Part shown: positions 35,313-43,730 of the stretch, in pieces
How the letters are laid out: each line of letters starts with the position of its first letter
Position numbering within the stretch: position 1 is the stretch's first letter
Made by a program: the position numbers and the translations under genes
Assembly: GCA_030425805.1 (NCBI GenBank)
Contig: JAUHZC010000003.1
Coordinates: forward strand, 188,701 to 252,700
Source: Alphaproteobacteria bacterium
GTDB lineage: Bacteria > Pseudomonadota > Alphaproteobacteria > JAUHZC01
Direction: 5' to 3'
Length of the DNA: 64,000 nt
The notes under the pieces: model-generated
Seen by the model: the letters and a program-made list of their open reading frames with translations, nothing else
What the model was told of the DNA's origin: nothing
The model's database searches: none

Positions 35313-38300
35313 ATGATAAGAAAGGATCTGCCAAAAAAAGTACTTGTATTGGGTTCGGGAGGGCTTCAAATCGGTCAAGCTGGTGAGTTCGATTACTCTG
35401 GTAGCCAGGCCTTAAAAGCTTTGCGGGAAGAGGGAATAGAAACCGTCCTTATTAACCCAAATATTGCGTCCGTTCAAACCGATTGGGACATGGCTGATGC
35501 TGTGTATTTCCTTCCTTTGGAATCCAACTTTATTGAAGAAGTTATTCAAAAAGAGAATGTTGATTCGATTCTCCTTAGTTTTGGAGGGCAAACAGCCCTG
35601 AATTGTGGATTAGAACTTGATCGGCAAGGGATATTAGAGAAATATAATGTGAAAGTTCTAGGGACATCTCTTCGTACAATCGACTTAACCGAGGACCGTA
35701 AACTTTTCGCTTTAAGCCTAGCGGAAATAGGTGTGCCTGTAGCTCAGTATGAGTTTGCCTCCTCAGTTGCAGAGGCTCTTGTTGCTGCAGAAGGGATAGG
35801 CTTCCCTGTTATGATTCGCACTGCATACACTTTAGGTGGTAAAGGGTCAAGTATAATCAAAAACAAAGAAGAATGCCTAAAGTATGCCGAAAAAGCACTA
35901 AAAAATTCATCTCACGTTCTTGTTGAAGAGTGCCTCGCGGGTTGGAAAGAATTTGAGTATGAAGTGATGCGTGACGGACAAGATAATTGTCTCATTGTCT
36001 GCAACATGGAAAATATTGACCCTATGGGTATTCATACAGGAGATTCAATTGTTGTTGCCCCCTCCCAGACACTTGATGATGTTGAGTATCAACGCTTAAG
36101 AGATATTGCTTTGAAAACAGTGAGGCATCTGGATATTGTGGGAGAGTGTAATATTCAGTTTGCCCTTGATAAGGAGTCCCGCACATTTAAGGTTATTGAG
36201 GTGAATGCGCGTCTTTCACGCTCATCTGCCCTTGCATCAAAGGCTACAGGCTACCCGATTGCTTACGTAGCTGCGAAGGTTATTCTAGGCTACGAGCTTG
36301 CTGAAATTAAGAATGCTATGACAGGTGTTACAACAGCATTCTTTGAGCCAGCTATGGATTATATTGTTTGTAAGGTTCCTCGATGGGATTTTGATAAGTT
36401 CCCGGATATTGTTCCTCTTATTGGAAGTGAAATGAGGAGTATTGGTGAGGTAATGTCTATCGGTCACTCCTTCGGGGAAGCAATCCAGAAAGCCCTTCGA
36501 ATGGTGGGTTTGAATTACAATGGGCCGTCAGCCTTACAAGCTGTTAATGACTACAGTGTGCCGAGCCCAACACGAATATTAAGCATCTTTAAAGCTCTTA
36601 AAGGGGGCGTGGCATGTTCTGTACTCGCAGAAGCTACGGGTATTGATCAATTCTTTCTCAATGAAATGAAGGTAATTGTGAACACTGAATCAGAGATTGT
36701 AGATAAAGGGAACTTAGATAGATTTGATGCTTTGTTTTTTAATAAAATCAAGAAATTAGGGGTGTCTGATGAACGAATTGGTGACTTAGTCAATGCACCT
36801 GTACAACAGGTTATCAAACGAAGGCAAGAGCTAGGTGTAAGGCCATATCTTCTACAAATTGATACCCTTGCCGCCGAATACCCCGCAGTAACCAATTTCA
36901 CTTACTTGAGTTATGGCGCATCCCAGCATGACTCAACAGGTCCACACAAAAAGGAGCGTGTTCTTATCTTGGGGGCTGGTTGTTATCGAATAGGGTCAAG
37001 TGTTGAGTTCGATTGGTGTGCAGTGAACTGTTCTAAAGCTTTAAGACAAATGGGGTATGAGACAATATTGTTAAACTGCAACCCTGAAACGGTTTCGACT
37101 GATTTCGATAACTGCGACGTTCTTGTTTTTGATGAAATCTCTGTTAGTAATATTCTCGAACTATGTGAGCTTTATAACCCCATTGGTGTTGTGGTTTCGA
37201 TGGGAGGGCAGGTGCCAAATAACCTTGCTAAAGATATGGAAGAAAATGGCATCCCAATTTTAGGTACCCCACCGCACTCAATTAACCTTGCTGAAGATCG
37301 CTCGAGGTTTTCAACGTTGCTCAATAAACTAGAGATTGATCAGCCACAATGGTGTGCTGTTAATACTCTAGAAGATATAAGGAAAAATCTCGATATAATC
37401 GGGGGTTTCCCTGTTTTAGTAAGGCCTTCGTTTGTTTTATCAGGTACCCGTATGGGGGTTGCCTATAACGAGGGGGATTTGCAACACCTTGTAAGTCAAG
37501 CCCAGATAGTGTCCCCAAAGCATCCGGTAATTCTTTCAAAGTTTGAAAAAAACGCTAGAGAAATCGAATTTGATGCTGTGGGACAAAATGGTGAAATAGT
37601 AGTCTTTGCATTTGCTGAGCATATCGAAAACGCAGGTGTGCACTCTGGCGATGCGACTTTAGTTTTGCCAACGTTTAGTCTGAGCCAAGCATTACAGAAG
37701 AGAATGCAGCGTATTGCATCTTCCATTGCAGCTTCTTTAAAAGTCTGTGGGCCATTTAATATACAATTTTTGATTAAAGATGAATCTGTGAAGGTTATAG
37801 AGTGTAACTTGAGAGCTTCTAGGAGTTTGCCTTTTGTATCAAAATCCGCAGGCGCAAATTTTGTAGAAATTGCAGTTAAGGCAATGCTTGGCGAATCGAT
37901 CCCTCGTCAAGCTAGCTCCATTGAAAGTAACTTACCTTACTTTGCGGTGAAGTCCCCCCAATTTTCATTTGAGAGAATGCCCGGCGTTGATCCCTGTTTG
38001 GGTGTTGAAATGGCTTCTACGGGAGAGGTTGCTTGCCTGGGGCAAAGCTTTGAAGAAGCTTTACTTCTTTCAGTCTTATCTAGTGGTTTTGTTGTGCCTA
38101 CCCAGGGTGTGCTGCTGGATGTGTATGAGGATACAATACATAGCTCTGAGCTGATTACTAATCTCCTTTCACTGGGTTTGGCTCTTTATACAGTGGGAGA
38201 ACATAATGTGTATTGTGCTGAACCCATAGAAGAAATAAAAGCATTAGAGATGATGAAAGATGGAGAGATCGACCTCGTCATAAGTCTTGCAAGTAAATAT

Positions 38301-38474
38301 GATCTATCAAGGTCGGAGCGGGGATGTACACTGCGCAAAGCATCTCTTGATGCGAATACAAGCTTTATTTCAAATGTACAGTTAGCAGAAAAAATCATTG
38401 ATTCATTGATTTATTATAAGTTTAATAAATTGAACTTTTCTTCATGGTCAAATTATTTAAATTTAATGGAATAG
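35313..38474 (+). CDS. carB: Carbamoyl-phosphate synthase large subunit, divergent type
   Basis: 1053 residues, full length with two ATP-grasp halves. It forms carbamoyl phosphate from ammonia, bicarbonate and two ATP. VLVLGSGGLQIGQAGEFDYSG, PNIASVQT, CNMENIDPMGIHTGDS and IEVNARLSRSSALASKATGYP mark the first half; the second begins VLILGAGCYRIGSSVEFDW. IEVNARLSRSS and the SGGLQIGQAGEFDYSG wording resemble the eukaryotic CPS group instead of the usual bacterial IEMNPRVSRSS. The C-terminal allosteric domain is short and poorly conserved. It closes the operon. Confidence 0.93.
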   Translation: MIRKDLPKKVLVLGSGGLQIGQAGEFDYSGSQALKALREEGIETVLINPNIASVQTDWDMADAVYFLPLESNFIEEVIQKENVDSILLSFGGQTALNCGLELDRQGILEKYNVKVLGTSLRTIDLTEDRKLFALSLAEIGVPVAQYEFASSVAEALVAAEGIGFPVMIRTAYTLGGKGSSIIKNKEECLKYAEKALKNSSHVLVEECLAGWKEFEYEVMRDGQDNCLIVCNMENIDPMGIHTGDSIVVAPSQTLDDVEYQRLRDIALKTVRHLDIVGECNIQFALDKESRTFKVIEVNARLSRSSALASKATGYPIAYVAAKVILGYELAEIKNAMTGVTTAFFEPAMDYIVCKVPRWDFDKFPDIVPLIGSEMRSIGEVMSIGHSFGEAIQKALRMVGLNYNGPSALQAVNDYSVPSPTRILSIFKALKGGVACSVLAEATGIDQFFLNEMKVIVNTESEIVDKGNLDRFDALFFNKIKKLGVSDERIGDLVNAPVQQVIKRRQELGVRPYLLQIDTLAAEYPAVTNFTYLSYGASQHDSTGPHKKERVLILGAGCYRIGSSVEFDWCAVNCSKALRQMGYETILLNCNPETVSTDFDNCDVLVFDEISVSNILELCELYNPIGVVVSMGGQVPNNLAKDMEENGIPILGTPPHSINLAEDRSRFSTLLNKLEIDQPQWCAVNTLEDIRKNLDIIGGFPVLVRPSFVLSGTRMGVAYNEGDLQHLVSQAQIVSPKHPVILSKFEKNAREIEFDAVGQNGEIVVFAFAEHIENAGVHSGDATLVLPTFSLSQALQKRMQRIASSIAASLKVCGPFNIQFLIKDESVKVIECNLRASRSLPFVSKSAGANFVEIAVKAMLGESIPRQASSIESNLPYFAVKSPQFSFERMPGVDPCLGVEMASTGEVACLGQSFEEALLLSVLSSGFVVPTQGVLLDVYEDTIHSSELITNLLSLGLALYTVGEHNVYCAEPIEEIKALEMMKDGEIDLVISLASKYDLSRSERGCTLRKASLDANTSFISNVQLAEKIIDSLIYYKFNKLNFSSWSNYLNLME

Positions 38475-38514
38475 CTACCTTGAAGGCCAATCATGTCATA
38501 TTGTTGACTGGCAG

Positions 38515-39501
38515 CTATGGCTTCTTAAAGTGCCGTATATAAGAGAGCCTGAAGAGAACCAGGATCGATGCGATAAAGCCCACGATATTGAATGCATTTA
38601 GTTTGAGAGGGAATATTGGCCACGAAAGGGCAAGGACGATGAGCGGAGTTAAACTGCGCATGGCCATCGAGTAGCGAAAAGTAGAAAATTCTGCCCCTCT
38701 AAAAAACAAGAACAGAGAGGAGAAAATAAAAATATTGGCAAATATAATTAATAAAATGTATTCTATGTTTTTGAAAAATAGGTTGAGTTCAATAGTCTCA
38801 GGGACTTTGATCAAAAGTGAAAGGGTAACCAAAATTATATATGAAAATAAGTGACTAACTGCAATAAGATAGTTTCGATTGGTGCACTCCGTCTTTTTTG
38901 CAACTAGTGAGTAATAAACAGAGAAAAAAAAGCTACTAAATACAGCAAAACCAACTCCTGTAAAGTTTAACATAAGTGATTCAACCTCATGGTCATAAGC
39001 GATGCAGAATCCTCCACAAAGTAAAATAAGGAGAAGTATTGCTTCTTCCATAGAAGCACTTTCTTTTAGGTAGAAGTAAGAAGATAAGAAAGAAAAAATC
39101 ACAAAAAACCGTGTAAATAGTACGAAAGCTGCAGGATGTAGCAAATATATGGCCCCAAAATATGTACATAGAGCAAAAGCATTTACGACCATTAGTTTTC
39201 CACATAGGCCAATATCAACGATGGGAGGGCAATATTTTTTAGATAAATTTCGATAAAGAACAAAGGTCGCGCAAATAAAAGTGCAGATAAGAGAGTTTAA
39301 TAATATGAAGTTTTCAAAAGAATAATATGATAAAGATATCTTATACATAATCGTTGCGAGACCACTGAGTAAGATGGAGAAAAATTGTATAATCTCTCCT
39401 CTGGCGGAATTGCAATGATTTAAATATTTGATAATTTTAAAGTTCATTTTTGATAAGTGGTTTTTAATCAACTGTGCTGTTTTTTCGGGCTTTTTTAGCA
39501 A
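38515..39501 (-). CDS. EamA/DMT-type membrane permease
   Basis: 328 residues with about ten hydrophobic helices, the layout of drug/metabolite transporters. The two five-helix repeats are visible, with helices around FFSILLSGLATIMYKISLSY, NAFALCTYFGAIYLLHPAAF and FRYSMAMRSLTPLIVLALS. It is convergent with carB, 40 bases away. It could export the product of the adjacent pathway or import a precursor. The family call is based on topology more than motifs. Confidence 0.7.
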   Translation of the reverse strand: MLKKPEKTAQLIKNHLSKMNFKIIKYLNHCNSARGEIIQFFSILLSGLATIMYKISLSYYSFENFILLNSLICTFICATFVLYRNLSKKYCPPIVDIGLCGKLMVVNAFALCTYFGAIYLLHPAAFVLFTRFFVIFSFLSSYFYLKESASMEEAILLLILLCGGFCIAYDHEVESLMLNFTGVGFAVFSSFFFSVYYSLVAKKTECTNRNYLIAVSHLFSYIILVTLSLLIKVPETIELNLFFKNIEYILLIIFANIFIFSSLFLFFRGAEFSTFRYSMAMRSLTPLIVLALSWPIFPLKLNAFNIVGFIASILVLFRLSYIRHFKKP

Positions 39502-39622
39502 AAAAGTTTTTATATTTAGGGCTTGGAAGATGCCACCATAAAAATTTATAGATATTTAGTTTGTTAAAAGACATAGTAACTAGAATAATGTAGGGAATCA
39601 AAATAATATTTGTGCCTCAGCC

Positions 39623-40429
39623 ATGCCATTAGATCTTTTTAGTCAGCCCCATATACACGTATCAACGCAACCAGCCAAGATCTTGAACATACTGAATCTC
39701 AATATCCAAAATCCTTCGGTGGATAGGGCGCATCAACAACTTGATTGGATGCTGAAGGTTGACTGGAATATCATGATATTGACAGAAGCTAAGTTTTCAA
39801 AAGGATGCCTCCATATTGCCAACGTATTAGGTGAAAGAGGCTATAAGGTACACATTCCAGATCAGTCTGATGCAGTGGATGATTATGCTGTTTTTATTGC
39901 AACCAAAAACCTGCCTATTGAGGAAAAGTCATTTTCCTTTCTCAGTCATTCACGAATAAATGCAGTACGCATTCTTTCTCATATTGGATGGATTAATGTT
40001 TTGGGTATTTATGTTCCCACGCATAGTGAATTTGAGCCTTATAAGAACGACAAGAAGATGAAGTTCCAAAACCAATTCATAAGTGCTTTTTCATCTTATT
40101 TGGGTGATAATAAAGAAGACTCTCACTACATCATCGGTGGTGATTTTAATGTAATTGAGCCTGCGAATACACCTAGATTGGGACATTTTCACAGATGGGA
40201 GTATTTCTATAACCAGTTTGCTGAATGGGGATTTCAAGATGGATTTAGGGCACTGCATCCCCACAAAGATGAGCGGAGCTGGTCTGGGAGGATGAACTCA
40301 TTCAGGTTGGATCATCTCTTTACTTCAAAGGATATTACACCTTATATCGTTGAGTGTTTCTATGCACACGAGACTAGATCTCTTAAGCTAAGTGATCATT
40401 CTGCTATGGTTATGAATGTTGAGTTTTAA
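39623..40429 (+). CDS. Endonuclease/exonuclease/phosphatase (EEP) fold hydrolase
   Basis: 268 residues. The EEP metal and catalytic residues are in order: LNLNIQNP (Asn), LTEAKFSK (Glu), IGGDFNVIEP (Asp and Asn), SFRLDHLFTS (Asp, His) and KLSDHSAMV (Asp-His). ExoIII-type DNA repair enzymes, nucleotide or phospholipid phosphatases share this fold. It is divergent from the permease and lies just before the right tRNA fragment. Pathway dephosphorylation or DNA repair are both possible. Confidence 0.82.
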   Translation: MPLDLFSQPHIHVSTQPAKILNILNLNIQNPSVDRAHQQLDWMLKVDWNIMILTEAKFSKGCLHIANVLGERGYKVHIPDQSDAVDDYAVFIATKNLPIEEKSFSFLSHSRINAVRILSHIGWINVLGIYVPTHSEFEPYKNDKKMKFQNQFISAFSSYLGDNKEDSHYIIGGDFNVIEPANTPRLGHFHRWEYFYNQFAEWGFQDGFRALHPHKDERSWSGRMNSFRLDHLFTSKDITPYIVECFYAHETRSLKLSDHSAMVMNVEF

Positions 40430-40566
40430 ATTGACTATGCTGTGAGAATAGTGAGGATTTTAGTGTCTTATTCATCCTTCAGTCTTATATTTAGCATCGT
40501 CCAAGTCTAAAAAATAATGCTCATTTAAACATTTCTGAAGAAAGTAACTATTAAAACTCTATATAT

Positions 40567-40599
40567 AGGCCGGAGGTTCGAATCCTCTCGGGGTCGCCA
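40567..40599 (+). repeat. tRNA 3'-end fragment, right copy with CCA (att-like)
   Basis: Contains GGAGGTTCGAATCCTCT, a complete five-pair T-stem with TTCGAAT loop, followed by CGGGGTC, a discriminator G and CCA. The 5' half of a tRNA is absent. The left copy lies 15,096 bases away in the same orientation. Confidence 0.75.
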
Positions 40600-40693
40600 T
40601 ATTTTCCATAAATAAATCCTTTGAGATATATCCAAAAATTGCAATTTTCGGGTGTTCTTAAAGTCAAAATATAAATTTATGCTAAATGTATTT

Positions 40694-40712
40694 GTATTCT
40701 GTGACAGAATAC
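40694..40712. promoter_or_regulatory. Perfect 19-base palindrome, likely operator
   Basis: GTATTCTGT and ACAGAATAC flank a single G, a perfect dyad. It lies 69 bases before the preferred start of the sensor-like gene at 40782 and has operator-like size. The CTGT-ACAG core resembles sites of several repressor families, but no regulator can be assigned. Confidence 0.45.
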
Positions 40713-40781
40713 GCCAGAATCACACTGTCAATAAGTGATTTGCTTGATTGTTTGAATACTCATAATACAGGGAAAGGCTAT

Positions 40782-42446
40782 ATGTTAGGGAATCTTAACA
40801 ACAACTTTTTGCAAGCTATTGTTATTGTTGCGATTCTGTATGTTGCCGGTACTGAAGCTTGGGATATTTATCGCACGGATGATGAGCACTCCAAGGAAGT
40901 TATAAATGATGTTTCCCTAGCTCTTAAAAAGGGCTTTGATTCTAACGCAAATTTGCTTCGGTATTTAGGGGAGCAGATTATCATCCATGATGATATCGAA
41001 GGAAAAGCTGTTGAGACACTTATCCGAAAAACGCCTTCATTATCATACCCCTCATTGACAACATCTTATATTAGCATCGCTGATAAAAACGGGGTGATGA
41101 GGATAAGCGGCAAAGCTGGGATTTTGCCCAAAAATGCAAATAATATCCAAAAACGGCAATACTATGAGACGGCAAAAAAAGATCCTTGGGGGTATAAATT
41201 CTCTGTTCCTGAGAAAAGTCTTTTTAGTGTGAAATATGTATTGCCTTCAGCAATGGGTTTTATAAAAAGAAATGGGGATTTTGTCGGTTATCTTGTCCTA
41301 GGGTATACGATAGGTGAATTATATGACTACATTAAACCTAGTTTTGTAAGGCGGGGCTATCATTTCTATGTGTACGATGTTCACAATGATAAATATGTCC
41401 CTACCTTCAATACTGATGATGAAACTTTTTATAAAAAAAGAGAGAAGGATATTTTAAAGAAAATAGTCCCGAATTATCCTTTTGAAATTCATATTTATAA
41501 AGAACGTAGCCTTATTTTGATAGACAAGCTTTATGATAATCTTTTGCTACTTCTAAGCCTGTGTATGTTTTTGGGATATCTAATTTTTATGAATAGTAGA
41601 CTGCAACAATATCAAAAGTCAGTGATGCAGCTCATTGAAAATGATGATGATAATAATGAAGTAAATAAGCTCCGTGACCTCCACGACCTTATCCATGCGC
41701 TTAAGGAAAGATATATGACCTTTGATAAAAAAATAGCATACCTCCAAAAAGAGTTTGAAAAACAAATACGAGGTAAACGCATACTGGAGATGTCGATGTA
41801 TGGAAGGGAAAATCATCATGCAGAGGTGATGAACAAAGTCTATTCTGAGATCGAAGAAGTTGAATTCTGTTTAAGCGCCTTAAAAAATATATGTGAAGAT
41901 ACAAGGTATACAAAATTGATTTCGCGATGCTCAGATCTGATGGATTCTATCAAAGATATAAAGCCTTCACAGCAAGAGAGGAGCCCTTACAGTCTGAATT
42001 CAATTGTAGAAGAGACAATCTTTTATTATTCCGCAGATTTCCATGAGAATGAGATTATGATTGAGAAAAAACTAGATAGGAAAATCCCTATATGTGCAGG
42101 GGATCAGCTTTCAGTGAAACATTGCTTGATCTCAATTCTGGGCAAGATTTTGGAGGAAAGTTATGGTCTCAAAAAGATTTCTATCAAATCTGGTTACTGT
42201 AGAGATCAAAGTGGGAATTTCTATGTAGAAGTTACTGAAAAATCATCAAAAGACGGGAGACTTGCTCAGGTTGATTTTGATGAATACGTAGAAAAACTCC
42301 AGAGCGATACCCTCTCGATCGAAGTTAAAGAAGAGGGGAGAAGAAGAGACTGGTATGTCAGTATTAAAAGCTTCCAAGTCACTCAAAACGATCAGAAAAA
42401 TATACAGGTTGAAAGTTTTGGGGAAGTGTCTTCAAGTAAGCACTAG
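40782..42446 (+). CDS. Membrane sensor protein, degenerate histidine-kinase-like
   Basis: 554 residues from ATG 40782, chosen because AGGGAAAGG precedes it and the first helix (NFLQAIVIVAILYVAGTEAW) then lies at the N-terminus. A periplasmic region of about 220 residues resembles a Cache/PDC sensor (SYISIADKNGVMRISGKAG, QRQYYETAKKDPWGY-like). A second helix (LYDNLLLLLSLCMFLGYLIF) and a charged coiled coil follow. The C-terminal part recalls a HATPase domain (YSLNSIVEETIFYY) but lacks recognisable N, G1 and G2 boxes or a phospho-His. It may signal without kinase activity. Its 3' end overlaps the convergent HAD gene by 68 bases. Confidence 0.6.
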   Translation: MLGNLNNNFLQAIVIVAILYVAGTEAWDIYRTDDEHSKEVINDVSLALKKGFDSNANLLRYLGEQIIIHDDIEGKAVETLIRKTPSLSYPSLTTSYISIADKNGVMRISGKAGILPKNANNIQKRQYYETAKKDPWGYKFSVPEKSLFSVKYVLPSAMGFIKRNGDFVGYLVLGYTIGELYDYIKPSFVRRGYHFYVYDVHNDKYVPTFNTDDETFYKKREKDILKKIVPNYPFEIHIYKERSLILIDKLYDNLLLLLSLCMFLGYLIFMNSRLQQYQKSVMQLIENDDDNNEVNKLRDLHDLIHALKERYMTFDKKIAYLQKEFEKQIRGKRILEMSMYGRENHHAEVMNKVYSEIEEVEFCLSALKNICEDTRYTKLISRCSDLMDSIKDIKPSQQERSPYSLNSIVEETIFYYSADFHENEIMIEKKLDRKIPICAGDQLSVKHCLISILGKILEESYGLKKISIKSGYCRDQSGNFYVEVTEKSSKDGRLAQVDFDEYVEKLQSDTLSIEVKEEGRRRDWYVSIKSFQVTQNDQKNIQVESFGEVSSSKH

Positions 42447-43218
42447 CATCAGTTATAGCCGTATCAATTTCTTCGCCTGTGTTTCCTGATAAAACCAGGA
42501 GCGTTTGAATCCCATACTGATTGCCGCCAAGAATATCAGTCCCTACAGTATCTCCAACCATAATTGCTTTTGCTTTATCAATGCTCTTAAGATTAAACTT
42601 TTCCCAAATAAGGTCATAAATGAATTTGTGGGGCTTACCCATGTATATGACAGATTTCCCTTTTTTCTCGAGATATGCGCTATAATAACCCGCAGTTTTT
42701 CGAGTTGTTCCATCAAATGGGGCTGTAATATCTGGGTTCGAGCAAAGGACGGGTATATCTGTTTTGGCAATCTCATCTAGCACCGACATAAAAGCACTGT
42801 TATCCTCAGACTCTTCAGTGAAAAGAGAAAGGACAACAAGGTTTGCTTTCTTAAAGTCATCCACAAGAATGCTTTCACTATCAAAGAAAAGATCTTTGTT
42901 TTTATGCTGACCAAAGTGAAATATTTTGGCATCAGGATAATTTTTGGAAATATAAAACCGCGTTGCATCTCCAGAGGTGAAGATAGAGATGTTTTCTGGG
43001 AATCCAAGATTCACAAGCTTGTTTTGCGCAATGTGATTTGGGCGAGGGTTGTTTGTTAAAAGAATGACCTTCTTTCCGCTATCTAAAAGTCTGGAAATTG
43101 TTTTTTGTGTCCCGGGAAGGGCATCTTTTTCATCGTAAATGACACCAACCATATCAACGATAAAAAGATCAAATTGATTCTCGATTTTTTCCAGGGAAGA
43201 AATTTGTTGAATTTTCAT
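42379..43218 (-). CDS. HAD-IIA family phosphatase (NagD-like)
   Basis: 279 residues from the ATG at 43218. Motif I reads FIVDMVGVIYDE (DxxGV with the second Asp replaced by Val), motif II LLTNNPRP, and motifs III/IV are in GKPHKFIYDLIWEKF and MVGDTVGTDILGGNQYG. The NagD-like cap lies between. DxVGV in place of DxDGT is seen in the TIGR01459-type HAD-IIA group. It probably hydrolyses small phosphates. It is 46 bases downstream of the XRE gene on the same strand. A stump of a paralogue lies at 25530-25572. Confidence 0.8.
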   Translation of the reverse strand: MKIQQISSLEKIENQFDLFIVDMVGVIYDEKDALPGTQKTISRLLDSGKKVILLTNNPRPNHIAQNKLVNLGFPENISIFTSGDATRFYISKNYPDAKIFHFGQHKNKDLFFDSESILVDDFKKANLVVLSLFTEESEDNSAFMSVLDEIAKTDIPVLCSNPDITAPFDGTTRKTAGYYSAYLEKKGKSVIYMGKPHKFIYDLIWEKFNLKSIDKAKAIMVGDTVGTDILGGNQYGIQTLLVLSGNTGEEIDTAITDASAYLKTLPQNFQPVYFSDRFE

Positions 43219-43264
43219 TGAAGGGCCCCCTTGCTTGGAACAGGCGATTAAAAAAAAGAGGAGA

Positions 43265-43702
43265 CTAGCTAATCTCAAGGTGTTTTTTGATAATCCATTC
43301 AATAAATGTTTTATCCAAAGCCATTTTGTTCTCAGAGGCATCTTGGTAGCTGTAAATATCTTCGAATAGAGCAATATATTCATCCATAGTGAGATCGATG
43401 TCTTTATCCAAAAGCTCTTGGGTAAGAGCTTGCGTGCATTTGTGCACAACTTCCAGGTCGAGATAAGTGCGCTTCACTCTCTCCACAAAATGCTTGTCTG
43501 CAAGTCCATCAATAAGTTCATGGGGCTCACAACCAAATGCTTCCGCAATAGCATAGATGGTTTTTGTTGAGGGTTTCTTCGATTTTCCGCTGATAATATT
43601 ATGTACAGCATTCCTATTCAGGTTTGCTCTGCGCTCAAACTCAAGAATAGAAATCCCCATTTTTTCAATGCCAGATTTAATTCTGGCAGCGAGAACACTC
43701 AT
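43265..43702 (-). CDS. XRE-family regulator, right copy (full length)
   Basis: 145 residues. The helix-turn-helix is EKMGISILEFERRANLNRNAVHNI, followed by KTIYAIAEAFGCEPHELIDG. It is a close paralogue of the left copy across its whole length and retains the C-terminal EWIIKKHLEIS that the left copy has lost through a stop codon. It shares a nearly identical promoter block, so the two could cross-regulate. Its target is unknown; the divergent short frames at 43847 and 43998 and the HAD gene are candidates. Confidence 0.88.
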   Translation of the reverse strand: MSVLAARIKSGIEKMGISILEFERRANLNRNAVHNIISGKSKKPSTKTIYAIAEAFGCEPHELIDGLADKHFVERVKRTYLDLEVVHKCTQALTQELLDKDIDLTMDEYIALFEDIYSYQDASENKMALDKTFIEWIIKKHLEIS

Positions 43703-43730
43703 ATTAGAATCCTATTGACATCACATTTTT

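Larger units (their letters stand above)
25471..40599. mobile_element. Putative genomic island bounded by directly repeated tRNA 3' fragments
   Basis: Two 33-base direct repeats resembling the T-arm and acceptor 3' end of a tRNA lie at 25471-25503 and 40567-40599, matching at 29 of 33 positions. The enclosed 15.1 kb carries an XRE regulator, an eight-gene metabolic operon, a permease and an EEP hydrolase, all unrelated to the flanking glycan and housekeeping genes. This geometry is typical of att sites left by integration at a tRNA gene, but no integrase or intact tRNA is present in the window. Confidence 0.5.
40430..40781. other. Gap holding the right tRNA fragment and a palindrome
   Basis: No gene is supported between the EEP hydrolase and the sensor-like gene. 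The tRNA 3' fragment (40567-40599) and a 19-base palindrome (40694-40712) are listed separately. An in-frame ATG at 40686 would extend the sensor upstream across the palindrome, which is less likely. Confidence 0.5.

Noticed and set aside
43219-43449. Longer N-terminus for the HAD phosphatase
   Set aside because: It would lie antisense-free but out of frame over the XRE gene on the same strand; the ATG at 43218 fits family starts.
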